Assembly: GCF_002860205.1 (NCBI RefSeq)
Contig: NZ_PGVB01000010.1
Coordinates: 434,001-498,000 of the forward strand
Direction of reading: 5' to 3'
DNA: 64,000 nt
Source: Bacillus sp. T33-2
GTDB taxonomy: Bacteria > Bacillota > Bacilli > Bacillales > Cytobacillaceae
The notes under the pieces were generated by a model. That model searched no databases. It was not told the DNA's origin and saw nothing but the letters and a program-made list of their open reading frames with translations. Of this stretch, positions 25,104 through 33,581 are shown one piece after another. The position numbers were made by a program, and so were the translations under genes. Every line of letters begins with the position of its first letter. Within the stretch, counting starts at the first letter, position 1.

Positions 25104-26225
25104 TTATGCCTGTTTTTGTTTTCGCATTGCTTTTGGAATGTACATACAGAATGGCTCGCTTTCAAGGTAATCTCCGGTCATGGCATAAGCACGTGAACGG
25201 GATCCGCCGCAAACATACCGGAATTCGCACAGGCCACATTTCCCCTTGTAACCATCCGGATTTCTCAGTGCCTTGAACACTGGTGATTCACGGTAAATCT
25301 CAGAAAGCGGCTGCTCCTTCACGTTTCCTGCTTTTACAGGAAGAAGCCCGCTCGGATAAACATCACCGATATGGGAAATGAACAAAAATCCGTTTCCATC
25401 ATTGACGCCTTTTGGCGCGCGGCCAAGCCCGTCGATTGAGCCGGTGAGCCCTTGCTGTGTCAGTGCATCTAAATACTGGATTTCGTCGAGATGCTCTTTA
25501 GTTTCCCGCATTTTTTGCTGGATGACCACCCGGCGGTAATGCTGTGCGGCAGTCGTTTTGATGTCAAAACTTACCCGCTTGCTCAATTCGTACAGCCATG
25601 TAAAGACTTTTTCATGCTCTACAGGGGAAATCATGTCCTTTTCCTGTCCTCTTCCGGTTGGGACGAGGAAAAACACGCTCCACAGAACACAGTTCAATTC
25701 TTCAATCAGCTTAGCCATTTCATCCAGGTAGCCAATGTTGTAACGGGAAATGACCGTGTTTATTTGAATTGGTATTTCGAGTTCGTGCAGATACTTAATT
25801 CTTTCGATCGTCAAGTCGAAAGACCCCGCCGTTCCGCGGAAGTGATCATGGATTTCAGCGGTCGGACCGTCAAGGCTGAATGCCCACCGTGACAATCCCA
25901 CTTCTTTAGCCTTCTCAATGGCTTCCTTTGTCACATTGGGAGTGGCACTTGGTGTCATCGATACACGGACACCCTTTTTAACCGCGTACGCAGCTATGTC
26001 AAAAACATCCTCCCTCATTAAAGGGTCCCCGCCCGTAAACACAAGCATTGGATTATTCATTTCATATATCTGGTCGATCAGCGCTTTTCCCTCTTGAAAG
26101 GAAAGCTCTCTCGGGTCTCTTCTGTACTGTGCTTCGGCGCGGCAATGCAAACATTTCAGTTGGCAGGCTCTAGTCAATTCCCAGATCACAATGAACGGGT
26201 CTTTATTAAAATCACTCGAAAACAT
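25104..26225 (-). CDS. NirJ/AhbD-like radical SAM/SPASM protein
   Basis: A 373-aa radical SAM enzyme. The SAM cluster motif is CQLKCLHC (residues 16-23), followed by FTGGDPLMRED. The C-terminal SPASM-like motif CGLCEFRYVCGGSRSRA with a last cysteine in ESEPFC resembles haem-modifying enzymes NirJ and AhbC/AhbD. Function in Bacillus is not established; haem or haem d1-type modification and peptide maturation are both possible. No precursor peptide or nitrite reductase is seen nearby. Convergent to fnr, and under an Fnr-type promoter, so anaerobic expression is likely. Confidence 0.82.
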   Translation of the reverse strand: MFSSDFNKDPFIVIWELTRACQLKCLHCRAEAQYRRDPRELSFQEGKALIDQIYEMNNPMLVFTGGDPLMREDVFDIAAYAVKKGVRVSMTPSATPNVTKEAIEKAKEVGLSRWAFSLDGPTAEIHDHFRGTAGSFDLTIERIKYLHELEIPIQINTVISRYNIGYLDEMAKLIEELNCVLWSVFFLVPTGRGQEKDMISPVEHEKVFTWLYELSKRVSFDIKTTAAQHYRRVVIQQKMRETKEHLDEIQYLDALTQQGLTGSIDGLGRAPKGVNDGNGFLFISHIGDVYPSGLLPVKAGNVKEQPLSEIYRESPVFKALRNPDGYKGKCGLCEFRYVCGGSRSRAYAMTGDYLESEPFCMYIPKAMRKQKQA

Positions 26226-26265
26226 CCTTCATGCGCCTCCTAAAAAACATCATCTCTTATGTAAA

Positions 26266-26308
26266 AGTATAGGAGGGTTTTCATCATAATGAAGTGAACT
26301 ACCTCACA
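26266..26308 (-). promoter_or_regulatory. Fnr-dependent promoter of the radical SAM gene
   Basis: AGTGAACTACCTCACA (26293-26308) matches the Fnr palindrome at 9 of 10 positions. On the minus strand the -10 TATACT (26271-26266) sets the start near 26259, so the centre is again at -41.5. Confidence 0.85.
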
Positions 26309-26365
26309 AACAATCAAGTTTAATTGACAAATTTGTGAAGGGAGCCAGTTCCCTGAAAAAAGATA

Positions 26366-26389
26366 AAAACAGCAGAAGCCTGCTGTTTT
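26366..26389 (-). terminator. Terminator downstream of yitW
   Basis: AAAACAGCA and TGCTGTTTT pair around a 6-nt loop; on the minus strand it continues TATCTTTTTT. It lies ~60 nt after the yitW stop. Confidence 0.7.
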
Positions 26390-26451
26390 GTGGTTAAGAT
26401 ATCGTTATGACCTCATATTCGGAAGTGAGTTCAATTTTTTTGACCTCCGCG

Positions 26452-26763
26452 TTAGTCCCTGACGCCAAGGGCGATTTTAGCATAGCGGGACATTCTGTCC
26501 TTTGACCAGGGCGGGTTAAAAACAATGTTTACCTCTGTATCCTTGACCTCTGGCAGGTCGGCGAGCGCTGTCTTGACCTGGTCTACGATTGTGCCGGCAA
26601 GCGGGCATCCCATCGACGTGAGCGTCATTGTCACTGTCACAATCCCATCTTCGTCCATTTCCACGTCATAAACCAATCCCAGATTGACAACATCGATGCC
26701 AAGTTCCGGATCAACTACCATTTCGAGTGCACCCATGATACTGTCTTTTAATTCCTGGTCCAT
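26452..26763 (-). CDS. yitW: MIP18/DUF59-family iron-sulfur assembly factor
   Basis: A 103-aa single-domain protein of the SufT/PaaD-like group, thought to help Fe-S cluster delivery. Typical residues are DPELGIDVVNLGLVYDV, the active cysteine in TLTSMGCPLA (around residue 53) and NPPWSKDRMS near the C-terminus. Closely like B. subtilis YitW by memory. It follows yitV after 78 nt and has its own AAAGGAGGAAA ribosome site. Confidence 0.92.
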   Translation of the reverse strand: MDQELKDSIMGALEMVVDPELGIDVVNLGLVYDVEMDEDGIVTVTMTLTSMGCPLAGTIVDQVKTALADLPEVKDTEVNIVFNPPWSKDRMSRYAKIALGVRD

Positions 26764-26841
26764 TTTTGTTTCCTCCTTTTTGATTCGCTAATCTCAGTGA
26801 ATAGCATAGCAATGAAAATTTCTTTTTTAAAGTAAATCCCC

Positions 26842-27609
26842 CTACAAATGCTTTTCAAACCATTCTACAGTGCTGTAAACCCCTTCCTGGGATACTTTAT
26901 GGCCCGCTTTATGGTCTGAAATGAAATGAAGCTTGTCAGGATTGCCTTCATAGAGCGGCCTGATTTTTTCGTAAAATTGATGCGCCTGCCAGTATGGCAC
27001 GACGGGATCCAATTCTCCATGCCAGAATAATAATGGGCGGTTTTCAAGCTTTTCCGGGTGAAGGCTTAAATCGTATTCCCTCAGTTGATGAAGCAATTTG
27101 GATATTTCACCTTCAGAAAAAGGAAGCTGGAAGCCCCTCTGATGCACTTCCTCAATCTGAAGCCGGGCGTATTCCTCATACGCAGGGTTTCCCATCAGGC
27201 TGACTGCAGCCTTGATCCATGGATATTTTGTCAAGGCTCCAAGTGTGACAATGCCTCCCATTGAAGTGCCTGCAACACCGATGCGTCCAGGATCGGCAAG
27301 GTCCTCCCCAGTAAAATGCTCTTTTACGAGTTTCAGTTCCCTTATAGTCGATAATACAATTTCCCAAAAGCGAAAGCTTAATTCCCTTTCGCCCATGCCT
27401 TGCCTGCGTTCCCCGTGGTGCTTTGCATCCGGCAGCACAACGCGGAATCCTTTTTCAGCCATGAGATAGGCATAATGCATGTTGTTTTCCTTGGCGCTAG
27501 TGAAGCCGTGGATGAAAATGATGAGCGGAAGTTTTTCAGACAGAAGATCCTGTTTTGCCATGTGCAGCACGGGAATATCTATTATTTGTTGATTTTCTAT
27601 ACAAATCAA
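26842..27609 (-). CDS. yitV: Alpha/beta-hydrolase esterase
   Basis: A serine hydrolase of 255 aa. IIFIHGFTSAKEN forms the oxyanion side, the nucleophile elbow is GVAGTSMGGI, and the acid and histidine lie in HGELDPVVPYWQ and DHKAGHKVS. The start is set at the TTG 27609, eight bases after AGGAGG; this gives 255 aa, my recollection of the length of B. subtilis YitV. The frame extends 40 codons further upstream with a hydrophobic stretch that lacks a ribosome site. The substrate is unknown. Confidence 0.9.
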   Translation of the reverse strand: MICIENQQIIDIPVLHMAKQDLLSEKLPLIIFIHGFTSAKENNMHYAYLMAEKGFRVVLPDAKHHGERRQGMGERELSFRFWEIVLSTIRELKLVKEHFTGEDLADPGRIGVAGTSMGGIVTLGALTKYPWIKAAVSLMGNPAYEEYARLQIEEVHQRGFQLPFSEGEISKLLHQLREYDLSLHPEKLENRPLLFWHGELDPVVPYWQAHQFYEKIRPLYEGNPDKLHFISDHKAGHKVSQEGVYSTVEWFEKHL

Positions 27610-27814
27610 GCCTTTTACCTCCTGTTGTACGCAAGTGCATTCAAATGATTTTTTTACAATAAATATGTAAAATAGATAACATAGTAATAATAAGATGTAC
27701 TTATGCAACATATAACAAGGAATAGTCATCCTGTATAAAGTCTACCAAATTGACCCTTGTTTTCCTAAAGGTTTACACTGAAACACTAAATAAATTGCTG
27801 ACGAAGGAGTATTT

Positions 27815-28633
27815 ATGACAGAGAAACATTTAATTGCATTGGATTTGGATGGAACATTATTAACAGACGACAAAACCGTTTCGGAAACCAATAAACGGGT
27901 GCTCCGAAAGGCCAGGGAACAAGGGCATGTCGTCATGATTGCGACCGGACGGCCGTTCCGGTCAAGTGAAATGTATTACCATGAACTGGAGCTTGATACC
28001 CCGATTGTCAATTTTAATGGGGCATTCATCCACCATCCCCTTGACCAGAAATGGGGCGTCCATCATTCACCATTGGCGATCGAAGTGGCCAGGGATGTCG
28101 TGGAAGCACTCCACGATTTCCATTTCCACAATATCATTGCCGAAGTCATTGATGACGTGTATTTACACTATCATGACGAAAAGCTGCTGGACATTTTCAG
28201 CTTCGGCAACCCGAATATTACAACGGGCGACTTAAGGAAATACTTAAAGGAGTCCCCTACAAGCATGCTGATCCATACTGACGAACAGCATGTAAAAGAA
28301 ATCCGAAACCATCTTTCCGAAGTTCATGCAGAGGTAATCGACCACCGCAGCTGGGCTGCACCGTGGCATGTCATCGAGATTGTTAAATATGGCTTAAACA
28401 AAGCGGTTGGATTGAAAAAAGCATCTGAATATTTTCAAATTCCTCCCGAACGGATCATTGCGTTCGGTGACGAAGACAACGACCTTGATATGCTCGAATA
28501 TGCCGGGCGAGGAATTGCCATGGGCAATGCGATAGACGAGGTTAAAGCGATTGCCAATGAAGTGACTCTTTCAAACGAAGAGGACGGAATCGCCGTGTAT
28601 CTTAACGACGTTCTTAATTTGAAGGCACTATAA
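27815..28633 (+). CDS. yitU: Cof-type HAD-superfamily phosphatase
   Basis: A cytoplasmic phosphatase of 272 aa. Motif I is IALDLDGTLLTDD at the N-terminus, motif II is the VMIATGRPF region, the lysine sits in the KYGLNKAVGLK segment, and motif IV is IAFGDEDNDLDMLEYAG. The IIB cap domain (about 85-190) marks the Cof subfamily, whose members act on sugar phosphates and flavin or pyridoxal phosphates. It is divergent from yitV; the 200-bp gap holds both promoters. Confidence 0.93.
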   Translation: MTEKHLIALDLDGTLLTDDKTVSETNKRVLRKAREQGHVVMIATGRPFRSSEMYYHELELDTPIVNFNGAFIHHPLDQKWGVHHSPLAIEVARDVVEALHDFHFHNIIAEVIDDVYLHYHDEKLLDIFSFGNPNITTGDLRKYLKESPTSMLIHTDEQHVKEIRNHLSEVHAEVIDHRSWAAPWHVIEIVKYGLNKAVGLKKASEYFQIPPERIIAFGDEDNDLDMLEYAGRGIAMGNAIDEVKAIANEVTLSNEEDGIAVYLNDVLNLKAL

Positions 28634-28681
28634 ATAACGCCGTTTATGTTATGTTTCGCCTTTTTGCGGCTGGGGATACAG

Positions 28682-28710
28682 ACTTAATCCGCGGCAAATA
28701 GAGCATACTA
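28682..28710 (+). promoter_or_regulatory. Possible forespore (sigma-G/sigma-F) promoter
   Basis: CATACTA (28704-28710) is a full match to the sigma-G -10 consensus, and ACTTA (28682-28686) with a 17-nt spacer is a fair -35. It stands 55 nt before a pair of small genes. Weak evidence on its own. Confidence 0.35.
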
Positions 28711-28764
28711 CAGGGGAAGCAGGACAACTGTTTCAAATCACAGCTCGCATATGGAGGGATTTCA

Positions 28765-28917
28765 ATGGGTAAACGGAACAAATCCAAACGTTTTGTGCAA
28801 CAGGGTGTAGACACTGTGACCATGCACGACCAACGTATCCCCTACCACACGACATATGCCGAAGCAGAAGCACGGAGACTGGATAAAGTACGCGATTCCT
28901 CATTGGGGGGGATATAA
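28765..28917 (+). CDS. Small basic protein of unknown function (50 aa)
   Basis: ATG 28765 follows GGAGGG with 6-nt spacing and opens a 50-codon frame starting MGKRNKSKRFVQQGVDTVT and ending in DSSLGGI. It is hydrophilic and basic at the N-terminus with no membrane segment. The stop codon directly abuts the ATG of the next gene (TAAATG), so the two are coupled. I do not recognise the family. The arrangement and the possible forespore promoter would fit a small sporulation protein, but that is a guess. Confidence 0.75.
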   Translation: MGKRNKSKRFVQQGVDTVTMHDQRIPYHTTYAEAEARRLDKVRDSSLGGI

Positions 28918-29109
28918 ATGGCGAACAGGCTGTTCCGGGAAGCGAAACGATTTGTTGAAATCGCCGGAGAAGCTGAGCCTGTGGACCAGCGGAAAGCCGT
29001 GTACCGCGCTAAGAATTCCCTTTCTTCCGCGTATGCCAATTCCACCACCGCAGAGAAAGAACAGCTTCGGATATATCAAAACGAGCTTGATTCCCTTAAA
29101 AAACGTTGA
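28918..29109 (+). CDS. yizC: DUF3813-like small protein
   Basis: A 63-aa, helix-rich, charged protein (ANRLFREAKRFVEIAGEA, KAVYRAKNSLSSAYANSTT). It resembles the Bacillus DUF3813 proteins near ipi and yitU, of unknown function. GGGGGG just before the start serves as ribosome site and lies inside the end of the preceding 50-aa gene. A strong terminator follows at 29120. Confidence 0.8.
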   Translation: MANRLFREAKRFVEIAGEAEPVDQRKAVYRAKNSLSSAYANSTTAEKEQLRIYQNELDSLKKR

Positions 29110-29119
29110 ACAAAATTAT

Positions 29120-29145
29120 GAGCTGGCACGATAATGTGCCAGCTC
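29120..29145 (+). terminator. Terminator after the small-gene pair
   Basis: GAGCTGGCAC and GTGCCAGCTC form a 10-bp perfect stem with a 6-nt loop, then TATTCATTTTTTT. Confidence 0.9.
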
Positions 29146-29206
29146 TATTCATTTTTTTCAAAAAATCTTCTTTTTTCAGTTTTTCCAAAAAAACCCCATT
29201 AATATA

Positions 29207-29977
29207 TTAATAAAATCTTTCAAGTACCACCGGATAGGTATGAATAATCTTTCCGTTTTCCTTGCTGCGCTCGTAAAGGTTAAACATAAGTGTTCCATTT
29301 TGCGGAAGCTTGTCCTCAGGAATGGTGAGTTGAATCGTAAAAGGGCTCCACCCAGCCTGTGTCGCCACCTTCACTTCTGCCTCTTGTATTTGTTCATTAT
29401 GCCCGTCCTCGACAGTAAAATAAATTGCACCAGCTTCAGGCCTTGCTTCACCAGTAACCTTGTATGTCCCTTTTTCCCCTTCCGATTTTACATTCCGAAA
29501 GAATGGATTGGCAGCGGGAATATGCATCTTTTTCACGTCGGTCAGCTTTTTCATCGGTTTGCCATTCGCCATGCTGGCCTTCAGCTCAGCATAAACCGTA
29601 TATTCCCCCTGTTTTAAGCGTGTTCCGCCTTGAATGTAATCCCATTCTTCCTTCCAGGTTATATCCTCACCTGGTCGAAGGGTCAAAGAACCCAATACTT
29701 GTGCGAACGCTTTTCCTTCCGAAAATTGAAAAACTCTGTTGCCAGTTTCATCTTTAACGACAATCTCATATCTTTGTGAAGTTGGAAATTGTAATTCAAT
29801 GCTATTCTGTCCATCGCTCCTTAAAGTCAGGTCAAACTGAGCCTTATCTGGACCAGCGATTGGATCCACGATAAATATAATTTCCTCTTTAACTGGCACC
29901 GGGCGTTCCTCTCCCATCGCAAATACGGATGTTATGGCGAATCCAAGCAAAAGAATTGAAAGCAACAGTTTTTTCAT
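29207..29977 (-). CDS. Secreted BsuPI-domain protein with C-terminal Gmad2-like domain
   Basis: A 257-aa exported protein. A signal peptide (MKKLLLSILLLGFAITSVFA) is followed by a BsuPI-type beta domain (about 35-150; FDLTLRSDGQNSIELQFPTSQRYEI, EEWDYIQGG) related to the B. subtilis intracellular proteinase inhibitor, and a second immunoglobulin-like domain (NPFFRNVKSEGEKGTYKVTGEARPEAG) resembling Gmad2. B. subtilis Ipi is about 119 aa and cytoplasmic, so this is a longer secreted relative at the same locus. ATG 29977 follows AAAGAGGT. It lies 27 nt behind yitT. Confidence 0.82.
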   Translation of the reverse strand: MKKLLLSILLLGFAITSVFAMGEERPVPVKEEIIFIVDPIAGPDKAQFDLTLRSDGQNSIELQFPTSQRYEIVVKDETGNRVFQFSEGKAFAQVLGSLTLRPGEDITWKEEWDYIQGGTRLKQGEYTVYAELKASMANGKPMKKLTDVKKMHIPAANPFFRNVKSEGEKGTYKVTGEARPEAGAIYFTVEDGHNEQIQEAEVKVATQAGWSPFTIQLTIPEDKLPQNGTLMFNLYERSKENGKIIHTYPVVLERFY

Positions 29978-30004
29978 TTGCATACCTCTTTTTCATTCCC
30001 GGCG

Positions 30005-30847
30005 TCATTCACGCCGGAAAAATCCGAATACCCCGGTTGTCTGCACAATGTTGGTAAACGCTTTTGGATCAACTTCTTTTATGATCCGCTCCAAATCAAA
30101 TAACTCGTACCGGGTAATGACAATCATCATCACTTCCTTTGGCTCATTCGTAAACGCTCCCTTCGCTGGTATCGTCGTTATGCCCCGAACGAGCCGTGAA
30201 TGTATCGCTTCTTTCATTTCTTCTGCCTTCCGGGTGATGATCATTGCGGTCAGTTTTTGATGCCTTGTATGGATCGAATCAATGACTCTTGTGGACGCAT
30301 ACAGAGCCACAAGGGTATACAAGGCATTTTCCCATCCGTACAGATAGCCTGCAGTGATGATAATGATTGCGTTCAGTGTGAAGAAATATGTACCTACAGG
30401 CCTGTCCTTCATTCTTGAAAGCACCATCGCAACGATATCCATCCCCCCGGTCGATGCCCCCCATTTTAAGGTTATGCCGACACCTACTGCTGCTATGACC
30501 CCGCCGAACACAGCGTTCAGCAAAATATCCCTGGAGACCCTTTCAATTGGTACAACCTCAAGGAAAAAAGACATCAGCAACACGGAAATAAAACTGTAGA
30601 ATGTGAAGGATTTCCCGACCTTTTTCCAGGCGAGAATTGTAACAGGGATATTTAAAAGAAGCAGCAGCACCCCGGTGGAAATATTCACAGGTGTGTATTC
30701 GCCCAGCACCCGCGAAAGCAGCTGGGCCGCTCCGGTAAATCCGCTCGCATATACATTTGCCGGGATTAAAAAGAAATTCATGGCTATGGCATTTAAGAGT
30801 GCGCCAATGATGATAATGATGATTTTCTTGGAGTGAAGCCAGACCAT
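30005..30847 (-). CDS. yitT: YitT-family membrane protein (DUF161/DUF2179)
   Basis: A 280-aa membrane protein with five or six N-terminal hydrophobic segments (KKIIIIIIGALLNAIAMNFFLIPANVYASGF) and a C-terminal cytoplasmic DUF2179 domain (about 205-275; FTNEPKEVMMIVITRYELFDL, KEVDPKAFTNIVQTTGVFG). The family is widespread in Firmicutes; its function is not settled. Its neighbours match the B. subtilis yitS-yitT-ipi order. The start follows a GGGGG-rich site. Confidence 0.92.
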   Translation of the reverse strand: MVWLHSKKIIIIIIGALLNAIAMNFFLIPANVYASGFTGAAQLLSRVLGEYTPVNISTGVLLLLLNIPVTILAWKKVGKSFTFYSFISVLLMSFFLEVVPIERVSRDILLNAVFGGVIAAVGVGITLKWGASTGGMDIVAMVLSRMKDRPVGTYFFTLNAIIIITAGYLYGWENALYTLVALYASTRVIDSIHTRHQKLTAMIITRKAEEMKEAIHSRLVRGITTIPAKGAFTNEPKEVMMIVITRYELFDLERIIKEVDPKAFTNIVQTTGVFGFFRRE

Positions 30848-30971
30848 AAAAAACCCCCTCGCGTTCTCTATTATCCATACCCTTTTTTGTCGAATATCAG
30901 TACTGCTAATTGTTTTTTTATATTGAAACAGCTAAACTTATAGCATAAGTTGGTGAAAGCGGGTGAATTTA

Positions 30972-31832
30972 ATGCCAGTTAAAATTTTGGCGGATAGTGC
31001 TTGTGATTTGCCTCTCAGTTTTTATGAAAACAATAATGTCACGTTCTTTCCTTTAAAAGTTCAAATTGGTGGGAAAGAGTTTGATGATCTTCAAACCATC
31101 CAGCCGAAAGAGGTTTATAATTTCATCAGAGGCGGTCAGCGGCCCACAACCTCCCAGGTGTCTCCTGCCGGTTTTAAAGAGGTGTTTACCGAGATGGCCA
31201 GGAACGGTGAAGAAGGTATTTACATAGCTTTCTCTTCAGAACTATCCGGAACATACCAGACGTCGGTCATGATTTTGGAACAGGTGAAAGAAGAGTATCC
31301 TGATTTTAACCTTTCGATCGTGGACACGAAAGGCGCATCATTGGGGTATGGGCTCGTCGTCATGGAAGCGGCCAAGCTCGCAAACGACAATATGTCAAAG
31401 GAAGAAATCCTTGAGGATGTACGCTTCCGTTCCAGCCATATGGAACATTTATTTACAGTGGATGATCTGGATTATCTCGCCAAAGGTGGCCGTGTCACAA
31501 GAACATCGGCATTCCTCGGCGGATTGCTTAACATCAAGCCTCTGTTAAATGTGGAAGATGGAAAATTGGTTCCGATTGAAAAAATCCGGGGAAGGAAAAA
31601 ACTTCTGCGGAGGATCATTGAAGTGATGAAGGAACGGGGTGCCCGCCTGGAAGACCAAAACATTGGCATCAGCCATGCGGACGATGAGGACACAGCTTCG
31701 GAAATGAAAAACTTGATCGAGGAAGCGTTCAATCCACGTGAGATCACAATCACCCCTATTGGCGCGGCAATCGGCTCCCACACAGGGCCCGGCACTATCG
31801 CCATTTTCTTTTTAAACAAAATGCCATCATGA
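30972..31832 (+). CDS. yitS: DegV-family fatty-acid-binding protein
   Basis: A 286-aa DegV protein, known to bind a single long-chain fatty acid and to serve fatty acid kinases. Typical blocks are ILADSACDLPLSFYE, SQVSPAGFKEVF, IAFSSELSGTYQT, DTKGASLGYGLVV and IGSHTGPGTIAIFF. ATG 30972 is preferred over an in-frame GTG at 30963 because AGCGGGTG lies upstream at suitable distance. It is divergent from yitT. Confidence 0.93.
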   Translation: MPVKILADSACDLPLSFYENNNVTFFPLKVQIGGKEFDDLQTIQPKEVYNFIRGGQRPTTSQVSPAGFKEVFTEMARNGEEGIYIAFSSELSGTYQTSVMILEQVKEEYPDFNLSIVDTKGASLGYGLVVMEAAKLANDNMSKEEILEDVRFRSSHMEHLFTVDDLDYLAKGGRVTRTSAFLGGLLNIKPLLNVEDGKLVPIEKIRGRKKLLRRIIEVMKERGARLEDQNIGISHADDEDTASEMKNLIEEAFNPREITITPIGAAIGSHTGPGTIAIFFLNKMPS

Positions 31833-31844
31833 TTATTTTATCTT

Positions 31845-31885
31845 AAGCGGCTATTCTTCTGTTTTGAAGGATAGCCGCTTTATTT
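31845..31885 (+). terminator. Terminator of yitS
   Basis: AAGCGGCTATTCTTC pairs with GAAGGATAGCCGCTT (one mismatch) around TGTTTT, then TATTTTG. Usable from both sides between convergent genes. Confidence 0.88.
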
Positions 31886-31920
31886 TGATAAAGGAGAGCT
31901 GGCGTCTTTTAACGCTCGCT

Positions 31921-32784
31921 CTACTGCTGCTTTTTATAGGTCCAGCCTTCCTCCTGATATACTTTGCCCTCTTTCATCAGCCTGCCAAGCGCCCTTTTAA
32001 ATGAGCTTTTGCTCATCCCAAACCTTTCATTGATGTCCTCGGCCATGCTTTTATCACTGAATGGCATGGCACCGTTCCTTGCATCCAAATAGGCGAGGAT
32101 TTTTTCAGCATCTTCATCGAGTGCCTCTTGCTTCCTAGGCAGCAACGAAATATTAACAGATCCGTCTTCTTTTACATCAATGATCCTGCCCTCTACCTTT
32201 TGGCCGATTCGTGGTTCCCTGTTCCGCTGCGACTCGTGGATAAACCCTTTGAATCCTTCAGCAGTATAAACCCAGCTTCCAACTCTTGCAGTGCGGTAAA
32301 TGTATCCGTGGACATTTTTATTAGAATCTTTCCTCGTGGCCGGGACAGCTATTTCGTTGATGACTGGGTCTGTCGCCATCCTCACAAAAATTCTGTTATT
32401 CCTGTTTACCCTCAGTGTGACATACAGCAAATCACCTTCTTGCGGCCAAACTGACTTGAGGGCGGGCAAGTCTTCCTCACCGAGCAGGACATGTTTATTA
32501 ATTCCGATGTCCAGGAAATACCCGATTCCAGGCTTATAATCAACGACTGGCACCCAGTCATACTTCCCAACCACAACTGTCGGGATCGTGGTGGTTGCAG
32601 CGAGCCTTCCATGTGAATCCACATAAAGAAACACCTTTACCGGTTCATCTACCTCTAAAATTTTATCCGTATCATTTGAATGCAACAGGACATCTTCGTT
32701 CCCATCTGTCAGGAAATATCCGAACTCTGTCTGTCTTGCGACGGTAAGTTCGATTTCCTTCCCTGTATAATCTATTAGGGGCAT
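31921..32784 (-). CDS. cvfB: CvfB/YitL S1-domain RNA-binding protein
   Basis: A 287-aa RNA-binding protein made of three or four S1-like beta domains and a C-terminal winged helix. GYFLTDGNEDVLLHSNDTD is S1-like, GYFLDIGINKHVLLGEEDL opens the second, AEGFKGFIHESQRNREPRIGQKVEGRIIDVKEDG is the canonical S1 domain (around 165-220), and DINERFGMSKSSFKRALGRLMKEGK the winged helix. In staphylococci CvfB affects virulence gene mRNA. Convergent to yitS and divergent from the yajQ-type gene. Confidence 0.93.
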   Translation of the reverse strand: MPLIDYTGKEIELTVARQTEFGYFLTDGNEDVLLHSNDTDKILEVDEPVKVFLYVDSHGRLAATTTIPTVVVGKYDWVPVVDYKPGIGYFLDIGINKHVLLGEEDLPALKSVWPQEGDLLYVTLRVNRNNRIFVRMATDPVINEIAVPATRKDSNKNVHGYIYRTARVGSWVYTAEGFKGFIHESQRNREPRIGQKVEGRIIDVKEDGSVNISLLPRKQEALDEDAEKILAYLDARNGAMPFSDKSMAEDINERFGMSKSSFKRALGRLMKEGKVYQEEGWTYKKQQ

Positions 32785-32942
32785 GTTTTTCCTCCTGGAC
32801 TAATTATTATGATTTGAACTGGATTTTTCCGAAAAGTTGTTTGGACTGCTACATTTTACTATAATGAATGCATAAAGTGAACCATCCGGCAGTGTAAGTT
32901 TTCCCGCCGGCTGGCCAAATACTGATGTTTCGGAGGTTGTAT

Positions 32943-33434
32943 ATGTCAAAAGAGAGCTCATTTGATATTGTATCCAAAGTTGATCTTGCGGAAGTCACAA
33001 ATGCGATCAATATTGCAATGAAAGAAATCCAGACCCGCTATGATTTTAAAGGAAGCAAAAGTGATATTTCACTGGACAAGGAAGAGCTTGTACTGGTTTC
33101 TGACGATGAATATAAGCTTGATCAGTTAAAGGATGTCTTGCTCGGCAAGCTGATTAAAAGAGGCGTGCCAGTTAAAAATCTCGACTACGGAAAAATTGAA
33201 AAAGCATCGGGTGGCACCGTCAGGCAGCGCGCTAAGCTTGTCCAGGGAATCGACAAGGAAAATGCCAAAAAAATCAACACCCTCATCAAAAATTCCGGAT
33301 TAAAGGTGAAAAGCCAGGTCCAGGATGACCAGGTGCGAGTAACTGGCAAAAACAGAGATGATCTCCAGAAGATTATTTCTGCCGTCCGCGACGCAGATTT
33401 GACGGTTGATGTTCAATTTGTGAATTACAGGTAA
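32943..33434 (+). CDS. yitK: YajQ-family nucleotide-binding protein
   Basis: A 163-aa protein starting [20 protein letters not shown], with [15 protein letters not shown] and [43 protein letters not shown], diagnostic of YajQ. Family members bind nucleotides, and some bind cyclic di-GMP. ATG 32943 follows GGAGGTTGTAT; an upstream in-frame start at 32925 lies before that site. Its own terminator follows. Confidence 0.95.
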   Translation: MSKESSFDIVSKVDLAEVTNAINIAMKEIQTRYDFKGSKSDISLDKEELVLVSDDEYKLDQLKDVLLGKLIKRGVPVKNLDYGKIEKASGGTVRQRAKLVQGIDKENAKKINTLIKNSGLKVKSQVQDDQVRVTGKNRDDLQKIISAVRDADLTVDVQFVNYR

Positions 33435-33449
33435 GCTAAATAAAAAAGT

Positions 33450-33482
33450 AACGGACAGAGCACCTGGTTCTGTCCGTTTTTT
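33450..33482 (+). terminator. Terminator of the yajQ-type gene
   Basis: AACGGACAGA and TCTGTCCGTT form a 10-bp stem with a 9-nt loop and a T tail. Confidence 0.88.
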
Positions 33483-33581
33483 CATGGTAAGGATCCCCTG
33501 CTTCTAATTTTTCCCATGTTTTGTCTTAGTGAATTTATGGAATTTAAGTAGTGTTGGAAAATATGACGGGAGTGATCAGAT

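Noticed and set aside
26398-26480. Protein-like short frame after yitW (…AEVKKIELTSEYEVITIS) as a frameshifted extension of yitW
   Set aside because: YitW already ends at the usual family C-terminus; the 28-codon frame has no start with a ribosome site.
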